Below, in pieces: positions 47,443 through 55,959 of a stretch of 64,000 nt of DNA. The stretch covers positions 558,001 through 622,000 of the forward strand of contig NZ_FSRT01000001.1 in assembly GCF_900143015.1 (NCBI RefSeq), written 5' to 3'. Both the position numbers and the translations under genes were made by a program. The notes beneath the pieces were generated by a model. That model had not been told where the DNA came from. It ran no database searches and saw only the letters and a program-made list of their open reading frames with translations. This stretch comes from Fibrobacter sp. UWB11 (GTDB lineage: Bacteria > Fibrobacterota > Fibrobacteria > Fibrobacterales > Fibrobacteraceae). The stretch's first letter is position 1. Every line of letters starts with the position of its first letter.

Positions 47443-47555
47443 AATAAACCTTTTAGGGGGTTGAGTGTTTTGTTCAATGAAAAAATAGAAATTTTTGATG
47501 CACTGGATTCTTCGGCTACGCCTCAGAATGACGTTTTACGCTTTTGTCTTACGGA

Positions 47556-48497
47556 CTATTGAACAGTAATTAATTTCTTGTCCAATAACGGGTAGATGCG
47601 GTTGAGCTCGACTAGGTTCAGCAATCTATCGAAATCGGCTGAAAATTTTTCGATGAATTCTAGCCCGGGCAAATCGTTGTTCTTTGTGGATGTTTGCGGT
47701 GCGGCTTGCAACAATCGCTTTTGCAGGAGCGATTCGAGGCTTCGCATCGTGAGTGTCATTCCGTGCATGGAATGTTTTGTTTGTGCGGCAAGATCAGTTG
47801 TCTTGACGGCTACAAGACCGTTTGGCTGTAGTTCACCTTTTTCGCTTGCTGTTTTGACGAAAGCTGAGAGCACGGCTTGCTCTGTGAGCGATAGAATGTA
47901 GTGCGAAGAATTCTTGTAGATTGCTCTGAGCCGGAGCGTGTCATAAAGGAGCTCGATGAGCTTTTCGTTTTCGATGGTAAGCGATTCTGCTTGCAAGCGG
48001 ATCAACTTAAAATCTTGTAAAATGAGCAATAGTTTGTATGTCTCGAGTGAAGACAAATTTGAAAAATTCTTAAGCTCGTTCTTGATTGTTTTTAAGCTGA
48101 TTAATTTGTCTTCGGATTTTGCAAGAATGAATAAAAGTGATGGAAACGATGTAATAAATTCTTTCTTGCGTTTGTTTTCTTTTGCTATGCGGTTGCGTTG
48201 CGTTAAAAACGAAATGATGGATTTCATCCAGATAGGCTGTTTTTCCATCGTCTCCTGGAATAAACTTTGCGGGATGACTTCGATTTCGCTGTCTTCTTCT
48301 GCGCGTACTGTATATTCCAGGGGTTCGCCTTCGACAAGACTCATTTCGCCGAATGTGGAACCCGGTCCTAAATTCTTTGTCTGGATTTCGTTTTGTTCGT
48401 CCTTGTATGTTGCGACAAGGGTTCCTTTTTTGACGATATAGAAGGAGTGGGGCGTGTCTCCTTGCATGCAAAGAATTTTATCAGCAGCGATTTCCAT
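47556..48497 (-). CDS. Cyclic nucleotide-binding-domain protein (Crp-like N-terminus)
   Basis: A 313-aa soluble protein. Residues 1-95 form a cNMP-binding beta-roll (LCMQGDTPHSFYIVKKGTLVA, LGPGSTFGEMSLVEGEPLEYTV). The signature Arg of a true cAMP pocket is not in its usual place, so the ligand is uncertain. The rest is helical; residues about 200-270 (TEQAVLSAF... TTDLAAQTKHSMHGMTLTMRSLE) look like a winged helix but not the Crp HTH. It is the second of two tandem paralogues, overlapping the previous stop by 1 bp (TAATG). A GGATTCTTCGG...CAGAATGAC REP element lies downstream. Confidence 0.75.
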   Translation of the reverse strand: MEIAADKILCMQGDTPHSFYIVKKGTLVATYKDEQNEIQTKNLGPGSTFGEMSLVEGEPLEYTVRAEEDSEIEVIPQSLFQETMEKQPIWMKSIISFLTQRNRIAKENKRKKEFITSFPSLLFILAKSEDKLISLKTIKNELKNFSNLSSLETYKLLLILQDFKLIRLQAESLTIENEKLIELLYDTLRLRAIYKNSSHYILSLTEQAVLSAFVKTASEKGELQPNGLVAVKTTDLAAQTKHSMHGMTLTMRSLESLLQKRLLQAAPQTSTKNNDLPGLEFIEKFSADFDRLLNLVELNRIYPLLDKKLITVQ

Positions 48498-49402
48498 TAG
48501 ACTGTCCCCTTGAGATTTTGTTCGTACTTTAAGGCTGTTTCGTAGTAGTTTATTTTTTTCAAATCAAGAGAAAGAAGATGATTCCCTTTTTCGATAAACC
48601 ACTCGAATTGCTGTATTTGGAGCCAGTCGGCGACTGTTATGGGAATATTGCGTTCCTTGAAAAAAGCGATCCAGTCCGTTGCATCTTTCGATGTGCCATT
48701 TTCTAATGTCGAAAGCAACACAAGAATTCTTTTTTGCTGGAGCGTAAGGCAAAACGGGTTCCAAGGCTTGTCCAAATCCTTTGCCTTTTGGTAATCAGAG
48801 AATATACCGAGAAGGTATGGGTTTGGAATGGAAAGACAGGTTTTGTCACCATGGAAAACAATCAACTTGCGACGAATGAGAGCCTTTAAAGCTTCTGTTG
48901 CTGCTGGTAAGGGAGTCTTGGTAAGCCACGAAAATTCTTGCAGCAGTGCGTTTGTCTGCAAAAAATCTTCGCTTTTGTAGAATTTGCAAAATGACGCGAG
49001 ACTTGCAAGCGTGTTGTCTGTCTTTGCCGAGCGGATGGAATCGTTGATTCTTCTTGTTCTAGCAGAAATAGCCTTGATAACTGCCAAAAGCCATACGGGG
49101 AGGCTCTTTAGCTCGGATTCCATACATTCGTCGTTGATAATCGTAATGGAGGAATCAACCGTAGCTTGGAATACGTAACGTACGGGCTCACGTTCAAGGA
49201 GCGCTCCGACGCCTACGAGATTTCCGGGAAGAATTTTAAAAACAACCTTGTTGTTTGCTTTGGGGTCAAGCGCAACAAGCTCACCCTCGTTCAAAAGGAT
49301 GATTTTTTTGTCTTCGTCCTGTGGCGAAGATACAACAAAACCCGCCTTCACGCGGAGTTGCGTGGGCGGGATAAGTTTCTTTCGGGAATCCCCCGTAATC
49401 AT
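48497..49402 (-). CDS. Diverged paralogue of the cyclic nucleotide-binding-domain protein
   Basis: A 301-aa protein with the same layout as the next gene: a beta-roll (LRVKAGFVV... IILLNEGELVALD... ILPGNLVGVGALLEREPV) and a helical C-terminus in which LPVWLLAVIKAISARTRRIND aligns with PIWMKSIISFLTQRNRIAKE. The cNMP pocket is not conserved, so ligand binding is doubtful. The start is uncertain: ATG 49402 is used, but a hairpin followed by TTTT lies in codons about 12-23 and may be the rplS terminator. It lies just downstream of rplS on the same strand. Confidence 0.65.
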   Translation of the reverse strand: MITGDSRKKLIPPTQLRVKAGFVVSSPQDEDKKIILLNEGELVALDPKANNKVVFKILPGNLVGVGALLEREPVRYVFQATVDSSITIINDECMESELKSLPVWLLAVIKAISARTRRINDSIRSAKTDNTLASLASFCKFYKSEDFLQTNALLQEFSWLTKTPLPAATEALKALIRRKLIVFHGDKTCLSIPNPYLLGIFSDYQKAKDLDKPWNPFCLTLQQKRILVLLSTLENGTSKDATDWIAFFKERNIPITVADWLQIQQFEWFIEKGNHLLSLDLKKINYYETALKYEQNLKGTV

Positions 49403-49433
49403 CGGGAAATAACCGCCTTCGAAGTCGGGCTAA

Positions 49434-49781
49434 TTAAGCCTGACGTTCTTCGATACGTGCAGCCTTACCACGGAGGTCGCGCATGTAGTAAATGCGAGCC
49501 TGGTGGACCTTACCGGAGCGTTCGACAACGATGGAGTCGATGCGCGGAGAGTTGACCGGGAAGATACGTTCGACAGCCACGGAACCAGACATCTTGCGAA
49601 CCGTGATGGACTTGCCGATGCCAGAGTTCTTCTGCTGAATAACGACGCCCTTGAACGGCTGGATACGTTCCTTCGTACCTTCGATAACCTTGACGTTAAC
49701 GGTAACGGTATCGCCGGCGCGGAATTCCGGAAGGTCGGTCTTCAAATTTTCATTCTGGATTGCTTCAATGTTCAGGGACAT
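49434..49781 (-). CDS. rplS: 50S ribosomal protein L19
   Basis: 115 aa, at the interface of the two ribosomal subunits. Start [14 protein letters not shown] (49781) is preferred over the frame upstream. Core: [56 protein letters not shown] and [20 protein letters not shown]. Last gene of the rpsP-rimM-trmD-rplS cluster. Confidence 0.97.
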   Translation of the reverse strand: MSLNIEAIQNENLKTDLPEFRAGDTVTVNVKVIEGTKERIQPFKGVVIQQKNSGIGKSITVRKMSGSVAVERIFPVNSPRIDSIVVERSGKVHQARIYYMRDLRGKAARIEERQA

Positions 49782-49797
49782 AATGTGTACCTCGTTA

Positions 49798-50502
49798 TTA
49801 TTTGTCGCCAAATGTAGTATTTATTTCAAGATTTTTAAAGATGTCGGGACGTCTTTCTTGCGTTCTTTTTAACGATTCTTGGCGTCTCCACTCTGAAATG
49901 TTCTTGTGATGACCGGAAAGTAGCACCTCAGGCACCTTTTTTCCTTCGAATTCTTCGGGGCGGGTGTAGACAGGCCAGCCCAAAACGCCTTGCGCGAAGG
50001 AGTCCGTTTCGCCGGATTCCTTGTGGCCCAGAGCTCCGTCCAGCAGTCGCACTACGGCGTCCGTGACGAGCATCGCCGGAAGTTCGCCTCCGCTCACGAC
50101 AAAGTCCCCGATGGAAATCTCCATGTCGACCTCGGTCTGGCGGATGCGGTCATCGATTCCCTTGTAGTGTCCGCAGACAAGTACAAGGTGGTTTTCTTGA
50201 GAGAGTTCTTTGGCAATCTTATGTGTGAAGGGAACGCCGTCTGCCGTGAGATAGATGACTTTGCCGCCATCATCCTTGACACCCGTGCTGCGAATGGCCT
50301 TCGCAAGCGGTTCGGGACGGAGTACCATGCCCGGTTCACCACCGTACGGGACATCGTCTACTTGCCCGTAGGCGTTGATGGCGAAGTCGCGCAGATAGAC
50401 TGTGTTGAACTCAAACAAGCCTTTTGCCTGTGCGCGGCCCATGATTGAACTTTTCATCGGCGCGAACATTTCGGGGAAGATGGTGATGCAGTCGATCTTC
50501 AT
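49798..50502 (-). CDS. trmD: tRNA (guanine-N1)-methyltransferase
   Basis: Makes m1G37 in tRNAs that read CNN and some other codons, preventing frameshifts; a SPOUT knot enzyme. The 234-aa protein begins [13 protein letters not shown] (ATG 50502, overlapping the rimM stop as ATGA). Motifs: [31 protein letters not shown] and [24 protein letters not shown]. The C-terminal [18 protein letters not shown] is typical. Confidence 0.97.
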   Translation of the reverse strand: MKIDCITIFPEMFAPMKSSIMGRAQAKGLFEFNTVYLRDFAINAYGQVDDVPYGGEPGMVLRPEPLAKAIRSTGVKDDGGKVIYLTADGVPFTHKIAKELSQENHLVLVCGHYKGIDDRIRQTEVDMEISIGDFVVSGGELPAMLVTDAVVRLLDGALGHKESGETDSFAQGVLGWPVYTRPEEFEGKKVPEVLLSGHHKNISEWRRQESLKRTQERRPDIFKNLEINTTFGDK

Positions 50503-51056
50503 CGTTCCTCCGGGCAAAGGGATTTTAGATAGTCGCTATCGCAAACTATGAACTTTCCGTCTTCGTTGATTTCCTTGACACAATCATCAATCCAGGGGGC
50601 GAGGATGGACTTGCTGCTGAATTCGGATTGCATGGCGAGGTCGAACTTGATATGGAACGCATCGACCGTCATCAGTTCTTGCACTTCGAGGACTTCGCCT
50701 ATGTCGCGACCGTCTTCGGTGTGAACGCGGAAACCTTCTAAATCGTCAATGTAATATTCGCCTTCGGGGAGCGGGAGACGTTCGGATTCGGGAATCATGA
50801 CGTCGCTATTGACGAGGACTGCTACGGCTTCGGGAGTATCAAAACCCTTGAATTTCAAGTGCCAAATCGTGTTGGCGACTTTAGCGTCTTCGAGGGTGAG
50901 TTCCACGATTTCGCCATTCCTCTTTTTGACGCGCACGTCTTTAAGGCTCTTGCAGCGAGTCAGGTCATGGGTCAGGGGCATTGCCTTGATGTAGCCTTTG
51001 ACGCCATGCGCACGCATGAGTTGGCAGACGGTGATGTAGGATTCGTTTTGGTCCAT
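50499..51056 (-). CDS. rimM: Ribosome maturation factor RimM
   Basis: A 185-aa 30S assembly factor that binds S19 and the 16S head. N-terminal barrel: CQLMRAHGVKGYIKAMPLTHD; the C-terminal PRC-like half has EYYIDDLEGFRVHTEDGRDIGEV and ILAPWIDDCVKEI. Placed between rpsP and trmD as usual. A hairpin lies between rpsP and this gene. Confidence 0.93.
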   Translation of the reverse strand: MDQNESYITVCQLMRAHGVKGYIKAMPLTHDLTRCKSLKDVRVKKRNGEIVELTLEDAKVANTIWHLKFKGFDTPEAVAVLVNSDVMIPESERLPLPEGEYYIDDLEGFRVHTEDGRDIGEVLEVQELMTVDAFHIKFDLAMQSEFSSKSILAPWIDDCVKEINEDGKFIVCDSDYLKSLCPEER

Positions 51057-51109
51057 TTTAGCGGATTGGCGAGTGTGGAAAACCGGGAGGGAAAGTTGTT
51101 GCTAAAGAA

Positions 51110-51137
51110 AAAAGTCCCGTGCAAGCGCACGAGACTC
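51110..51137 (-). terminator. Hairpin between rpsP and rimM
   Basis: On the minus strand AGTCTCGTGC-GCTT-GCACGGGACT is followed by TTTTTTC, a good terminator shape. It probably ends part of the rpsP transcripts and lowers rimM-trmD-rplS expression. Confidence 0.75.
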
Positions 51138-51153
51138 TTCTTTAAAGGCGTAA

Positions 51154-51567
51154 TTAAGCCTGTGCTTCTTCAGCGGCCGGAGCTTCAGCAGCTGCCTTGG
51201 CAGCCTTTTCAGCTTCGAGACGAGCCTGAGCCTTCGGGCTCAACTTGCGCTGCTTGGACTTGATTTCGCGAGCCTTCGGTGCCTTGCCTTCGATGGAGCG
51301 GTTGGCCTTGAGGTCGTGGAACAAGTCAGAGATACCGGTCTTCTTGAGGAGGGACTTGACGGTGTCAGACGGCTGAGCACCAACAGAGAGCCACTTGAGA
51401 ACCTTTTCCTGTTCGAAGCGGATTTCCGGCTGCTTGAGGTTCGGGTTGAAGAAGCCGACCTGTTCGATAAAGCTATCGTCGCGAGCCTTGCGGTTGTCGA
51501 TGACGACGATGCGGTAGATCGGGTTGTGACGCTTGCCGAAGCGGGCGAGACGGATAACAGTTGCCAT
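51154..51567 (-). CDS. rpsP: 30S ribosomal protein S16
   Basis: 137 aa. Start MATVIRLARFGKRHNPIYRIVV at 51567 with GAGG 9 bases upstream. The conserved S16 core fills residues 1-80. The C-terminal tail of about 50 residues is Ala/Lys/Glu-rich and longer than in E. coli (82 aa), similar to extended S16 in other phyla. It has its own promoter and lies 286 bases after a lipoprotein gene. Confidence 0.96.
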   Translation of the reverse strand: MATVIRLARFGKRHNPIYRIVVIDNRKARDDSFIEQVGFFNPNLKQPEIRFEQEKVLKWLSVGAQPSDTVKSLLKKTGISDLFHDLKANRSIEGKAPKAREIKSKQRKLSPKAQARLEAEKAAKAAAEAPAAEEAQA

Positions 51568-51626
51568 TTTATACCTCTTTATGGGGTTTTTCCCGAAATT
51601 TCGGGGTTTTAGTTCTTTTGATGCCA

Positions 51627-51655
51627 AATATAGCAAACTTGCTTTTGTGTGTAAA
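51627..51655 (-). promoter_or_regulatory. rpsP promoter
   Basis: On the minus strand TTTACA (51650-51655), 17-bp spacer, TATATT (51627-51632) extending to TATATTTG. Confidence 0.75.
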
Positions 51656-51765
51656 GGACGGCAATGAAAAAAAATCCGTCCTTTTCTTATAAAGTAATTT
51701 GTGAAATAGCCGAAAAATGCCAAAAAGTGTCGAAATTTTGATAGAAACGGCAATTTTAGTGCATG

Positions 51766-51792
51766 TGAAGAAAGCCCCGTGAATCCGGGGCT
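51766..51792 (-). terminator. Terminator after lipoprotein gene
   Basis: AGCCCCG and CGGGGCT pair around six bases, with TTTCTTC after the hairpin on the minus strand. It separates the lipoprotein gene from rpsP. Confidence 0.75.
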
Positions 51793-51852
51793 AGAATGAT
51801 TTTTTGACTTGATTAATGCTGTTTGGGGATCAATATTGGGTTTAATCTGGAT

Positions 51853-52593
51853 TTAGAATGTCGTTATGGGCTCGATTTGAGGGCGAATTCTGCATGCTTC
51901 GATGGTTTGCGAGGCAAATTCATTCCAGTATATGTCGAGGTAATTGTAAAAATAATGGGGCTTAAAGTATTTTCTCGAATCTCTCGAGGGATCGTCTTGA
52001 GACGGGCTTGGCTCTATTTTTACATTGCAGACGATTTTTGTTTCTGTTTCTTCCGTGATATCGCCGAATTCGGCTTTGCAAGATTCCTTGAATTGCAATT
52101 TGGATTGCGCGAACATTTCAGTGTTGAACCACGGGTTTGTCCATTTTTTCGTGATGGTGTTGCTGTGCAAGTAAACGGAATAAAAGATGGTGTCCTGGTA
52201 TGTTTCGCACGCGATCACATCGGAATTGCCATTATAAAACTCGAATGCGGTTCCGTTTTCCAACTGGATTCGATTGGGCAAGCACCACAAGGGATTTTCG
52301 GGGTAGTCCGGATTTTCTGCACACCAATAATCTACGGTGATATCGTTGCTTATCGGGTTGCCGTTCAACCAGCTTTCAAGAGTCTCTTTGGTCTCGTCAG
52401 AAATTGCAAATATTGGTGGAGTGTATGTGGAGTCTTGTTGATGCTCGAGGCGTATCTGTTTGCTCGGCTCTTCTTTGATTTGCGCAACGGATGCTTCCGG
52501 TGCAACGGAATTGCTCGAGGAGCAGGCGGTGAACGCGAGTGCTACTGCGGCTCCAACGATTGTTTGTGAGATTGATTTGGTGATGTAGTTCAT
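51853..52593 (-). CDS. Lipoprotein, unknown function (paralogue of next)
   Basis: 246 aa. Signal peptide with lipobox LAFTAC (Cys 24) followed by a Ser-rich linker, so it is lipid-anchored in the envelope. The mature part has paired Cys residues and a C-terminal block (CNVKIEP... WNEFASQTIEACR) that aligns with the lipoprotein at 52723 (CNLIPT... WKKYGTQIIKVCR). AAAGGAGG lies 7 bases before the ATG. No family recognised. It is placed downstream of the second lipoprotein with a 129-base gap. Confidence 0.75.
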   Translation of the reverse strand: MNYITKSISQTIVGAAVALAFTACSSSNSVAPEASVAQIKEEPSKQIRLEHQQDSTYTPPIFAISDETKETLESWLNGNPISNDITVDYWCAENPDYPENPLWCLPNRIQLENGTAFEFYNGNSDVIACETYQDTIFYSVYLHSNTITKKWTNPWFNTEMFAQSKLQFKESCKAEFGDITEETETKIVCNVKIEPSPSQDDPSRDSRKYFKPHYFYNYLDIYWNEFASQTIEACRIRPQIEPITTF

Positions 52594-52722
52594 GGTGTCC
52601 TCCTTTAGATAGGTTATACTTCCTAACGGGTCAGAACATTGAAATTCTGACTCATTTGTTTGTCATCCTATCGGTGCAATTTCGTCCTAGAGCATCGCGA
52701 TAGAATTCGTTAAATGATTCTG

Positions 52723-53400
52723 TTATTCTCTACAGACTTTTATAATCTGCGTTCCGTACTTTTTCCAGTTCGGATCGGTGTATTGCGTTGCTCCCGCGGA
52801 TGTGGAATTTTCCTTGGTTGGTATTAGATTGCAACGGTAGCTTCGTTGCCCTTCTGTGACGCCTTCTGTTTTTTCGATGAATTCTCCGTTTTCGAGAATA
52901 CAATCATCTTCGAAATCCTTTGCAATTGATGTTGCCGAGGAATCAGGGATGGTGAATGCTTTTTGTATAAGCGAACTTGAAACTTGGACGGAGTAAGCGA
53001 ACCACGTTTCTTCTGTTTCGCAACTGATTGTGGCGACATAAGCAATTTCAAGGTGCCGCAATGTTCCATGCTCGGTCTTTACTCCTGTGAGTAAACTTGT
53101 ATGTTGTGCAGAAGTGTCTAGATTAATGATTATATCGTGTATGGGCGTGGGGGTTAGGGGATTAAAGCTTGCCTTGGAATCGACGATAAATGTTTTTTCG
53201 CCTTGGAACCAGATGGCCGATGCGCTGTCGACAGCTGCGTTGATTTGCGCCGTGATGGCGTTCGGCTGTTCATCCGTGCCGGCTGAGTTTTCGTTTCCGC
53301 AGGCGGCGAGGGAGGCGATTGTGACCAACGAGAAAGCGACCGCTATAAGACTTACCAATATCGTGATCGGGAATGATAAAATTTTGTACAAGTGCTTCAT
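52723..53400 (-). CDS. Lipoprotein, unknown function
   Basis: 225 aa. Long hydrophobic signal with lipobox SLAAC (Cys 34). It shares with the previous lipoprotein the YSVxxxS, FxxxC, ExTE and TQIIxxCR positions, including the Cys pattern, so the two arose by duplication and probably form disulfides outside the cytoplasm. AGGAGG precedes the start, which is 11 bases after the TIGR02147 gene stop, making an operon likely. Confidence 0.75.
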   Translation of the reverse strand: MKHLYKILSFPITILVSLIAVAFSLVTIASLAACGNENSAGTDEQPNAITAQINAAVDSASAIWFQGEKTFIVDSKASFNPLTPTPIHDIIINLDTSAQHTSLLTGVKTEHGTLRHLEIAYVATISCETEETWFAYSVQVSSSLIQKAFTIPDSSATSIAKDFEDDCILENGEFIEKTEGVTEGQRSYRCNLIPTKENSTSAGATQYTDPNWKKYGTQIIKVCRE

Positions 53401-53411
53401 AATTCATCCTC

Positions 53412-54224
53412 CTATACTTTGTCCGTCAGCGGGAAAAGTTGCAAGTTGAGGCGGTAAACTTGATCGATTTTCTTGCATTCGTTGGCGAGCGTGATGACGC
53501 GCTTGCGGCAGTTGTCGACCTCTTCGGAAATGCGCGCGAATGTTGCTGCGTCGATGCCCATGGTGACTCCCGAAATGTTCCTTTCGTTCACGTCGATTTT
53601 GTCGATGGCTTCTTTCGCGAGGTCGGTCATTTCGCGGTTCATGGCACGGAGAGCAAGCGGGATGGCCTCGGACGAACCGGTGATGGCCTTGTCCGTTTGC
53701 TGGTAAGTGTTTTCGTCTGTTTCTTCAAGGAACTTTGCCTTGGTGAGCATGGCTAGCGAATCTCGGACTTGTTGCGCCGTGAAGGCATGCTTGATTTTTT
53801 TTGCGATTTCAAGCGGGAGGGCGCCCGGCATCAAGGGTGCGAGTTCACGAACGATGGAATTTATGGCAGATTCGTAATAGGCGAATGTGTCGGCGTCAAT
53901 GACACGTGCATGCTGTTCTTTTGCAATGCGGGTGAGGTCGGCAAATGCGGCCTTTTTCTTCTCGTCGTTTGTGGCGTTCCCGAATTCGACCATCTTTTCG
54001 AAGTACGAAAGTTCAAAGCCCGAAAGTTTCATCGCAGCAGCGACACGCGGTAGCCCAACGCGACTCAGCGAACTTTTCCCTTCGCAAACGAGCTTGAGAT
54101 ACGATGGCGAGGCGAATCCGGCGTCCTTCGAAAATTCACGCCAGGTAAAACCGGACTTCTTGTGTTCTTCGTAGAAGTCCTGCATGTAGCGGCGGTAATC
54201 TTGGTATTCGGTTATCGGTTTCAT
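53412..54224 (-). CDS. TIGR02147-family protein (putative regulator)
   Basis: A 270-aa protein of the TIGR02147 family, found in many copies in Fibrobacter and some Bdellovibrio-like bacteria. Start MKPITEYQDYRRYMQDFYEEH (54224). Residues about 25-70 (FTWREFSKDAGFASPSYLKLVCEGKSSLS) look like a helix-turn-helix; the remainder is helical (LAPLMPGALPLEIAKKIKH, AFTAQQVRDSLAMLTKAKFLEE). DNA binding is a reasonable inference. It is directly followed by a lipoprotein gene it may control. CCTAA-type repeat units abut the start codon. Confidence 0.8.
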   Translation of the reverse strand: MKPITEYQDYRRYMQDFYEEHKKSGFTWREFSKDAGFASPSYLKLVCEGKSSLSRVGLPRVAAAMKLSGFELSYFEKMVEFGNATNDEKKKAAFADLTRIAKEQHARVIDADTFAYYESAINSIVRELAPLMPGALPLEIAKKIKHAFTAQQVRDSLAMLTKAKFLEETDENTYQQTDKAITGSSEAIPLALRAMNREMTDLAKEAIDKIDVNERNISGVTMGIDAATFARISEEVDNCRKRVITLANECKKIDQVYRLNLQLFPLTDKV

Positions 54225-54228
54225 GAGG

Positions 54229-54320
54229 TTAGGTGTTAGGTAATAGGTATTAGGTGTTAAGGGTGTCACCCCGGATTTATTCCGGGAGCGCCTTTTAAAA
54301 ATCGCGTTCTCCTGCTTGTT
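54229..54320. repeat. GTTAGG/TATTAGG units and REP palindrome before TIGR02147 gene
   Basis: 54229-54262 repeats short GTTAGGT/AATAGGT units. It is followed by GTCACCCCGGATTTATTCCG, the same palindrome type as 1031 and 8021. Confidence 0.6.
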
Positions 54321-54473
54321 TATAATATAACTCTGAAAAACTCGAAAGTCAATAGTTTGTGATACAAAAACTTTGAATTTTCACGAAAAATCAAAGAAAT
54401 TTTGATATTTATAAAATTTATTTTTGTTAATGAAACAAAATTCTTTGCTAATGATACAAGGGCGAAATTCGCG

Positions 54474-54557
54474 GCAGTAGACGGCAGAAAGTAGACGGTA
54501 GGAAGTAGGCTGTAGGAAGTATGAAAAAAGCCCGCTTGCTTTTGCAAACGGACTTTT
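54474..54557 (-). terminator. ffh terminator with adjoining heptad tract
   Basis: On the minus strand GTCCGTTTGC-AAAA-GCAAGCGGGC with TTTTTT ends ffh (54524-54557). Beyond it, 54474-54521 consists of GTAGACGG/GTAGGAA heptad-like units, followed by AT-rich sequence with no gene. Confidence 0.75.
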
Positions 54558-54594
54558 GAAATTTTATGGACGAGATGCGCGGGATGCGCGGCGC

Positions 54595-55959
54595 TTATCT
54601 CTTTTTCTTCTTGTTCTTGTCTTTAGGCGGGGTGTAGTTCGAACCGATCGTACCGCCGTTGTTCTGGCGCTTGGCGAAATCGCCGACCTTCTTGAACATT
54701 TCCTTCATGCTTTCGTACTGCTTGAGCACGGCGTTCACGCGGGCGGCATCCGTGCCTGAACCCTTTGCGATACGGGCCTTGCGGCTACCGTCGATAATCT
54801 GCGGCTTCTTGCGTTCCTTCGGCGTCATGGAACTGAGGACTGCTTCCACATAGACCAACTGCTTTTCGTCAATCTGGTCGAGCGGGAGCTTGTTGAGTCC
54901 CGGGATGAGGCTCAAAATGTCCTTGATGCGTCCGAGCTTCTTGATCGTGCGGAGCTGCTTCAAGAAGTCGTTCAAGTCGAACGTGTTGTTGAGAATCTTT
55001 TTCTTGAGGTCCTTCGCGTCCTTTTCGTCGATGACCTGCTGTGCTTTTTCCACGAGGGATACCACGTCGCCCATGCCGAGGATTCGGCTTGCCATGCGGT
55101 CCGGGTGGAAAAGGTCGATTTCGTTCAGCTTTTCGCCAACACCGATAAAGCATATAGGCACGCCCGTCATCTTCTTGATGCTAAGCGCTGCACCGCCGCG
55201 GGTATCGCCATCCATCTTCGAGAGGCAGACGCCCGTGAAGTTCAGGCGGTTCCAGAACGTTTCGGCGACATTCACCGCTTCCTGACCGATCATAGCATCG
55301 GCAACGAACAAAATTTCGTCCGGATGAACCGCGTCACGGGCCTTTTCAAGTTCTTGCATCAACTCTTCGTCAATCTGCAAACGGCCTGCCGTATCGTAAA
55401 TCACGAGGTCAAAACCGTTGTCCTTAGCATACTGGTAGCCGTGCTTGATGATTTCGACCGGATTGCCCTGGCCTTCGTCATAAACCGGAACGCCGATGGA
55501 CTTGCCGAGCACCTGCAACTGCTTGATAGCGGCCGGACGGTAAACGTCAGCGGCAACGAGGAGCGGCTTCCTCTTCTTCTTGCTGCGCATCCAGAGTGCG
55601 ATCTTGCCTGCGAAAGTTGTCTTACCCGAACCCTGCAGACCAACCATCATGATGCCCACGGGAGAAGGTGCGGAGAGGTTGATTTCCTTAGTTTCGCCAC
55701 CCATGACGGCCACAAGCTCGTCGTGGATAATCTTCACAATCTGCTGACCCGGGGTCACGGAATTGAGCACTTCGGCGCCCATGGACTTTTCCTTGACAGA
55801 CTTGACAAAGTCGCGGGTCACGTTGAAGTTCACGTCGGCAGCGAGGAACGCACGACGCACCTCACGCAGCGATTCCGCCACATTTTCTTCGGTAAGTTTG
55901 CCCTGCCCACGCAGGTTCTTGAGAGTATTTTCTAGAGAATCAGTCAGCTGTGAAAACAT
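54595..55959 (-). CDS. ffh: Signal recognition particle protein Ffh
   Basis: 454 aa, the GTPase that with SRP RNA targets membrane proteins to the translocon. N domain (MFSQLTDSLENTLKNLRGQGKLTEENV), G domain with GLQGSGKTTFAGKIA, DVYRPAA, DTAGRLQID, SKMDGDTRGG and GVGEKLNEIDLF, then the Met-rich M domain with DGSRKARIAKGSGT, which contacts RNA. The C-terminus is a basic tail. Usually ffh directly precedes rpsP; here three accessory genes intervene. Confidence 0.97.
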   Translation of the reverse strand: MFSQLTDSLENTLKNLRGQGKLTEENVAESLREVRRAFLAADVNFNVTRDFVKSVKEKSMGAEVLNSVTPGQQIVKIIHDELVAVMGGETKEINLSAPSPVGIMMVGLQGSGKTTFAGKIALWMRSKKKRKPLLVAADVYRPAAIKQLQVLGKSIGVPVYDEGQGNPVEIIKHGYQYAKDNGFDLVIYDTAGRLQIDEELMQELEKARDAVHPDEILFVADAMIGQEAVNVAETFWNRLNFTGVCLSKMDGDTRGGAALSIKKMTGVPICFIGVGEKLNEIDLFHPDRMASRILGMGDVVSLVEKAQQVIDEKDAKDLKKKILNNTFDLNDFLKQLRTIKKLGRIKDILSLIPGLNKLPLDQIDEKQLVYVEAVLSSMTPKERKKPQIIDGSRKARIAKGSGTDAARVNAVLKQYESMKEMFKKVGDFAKRQNNGGTIGSNYTPPKDKNKKKKR

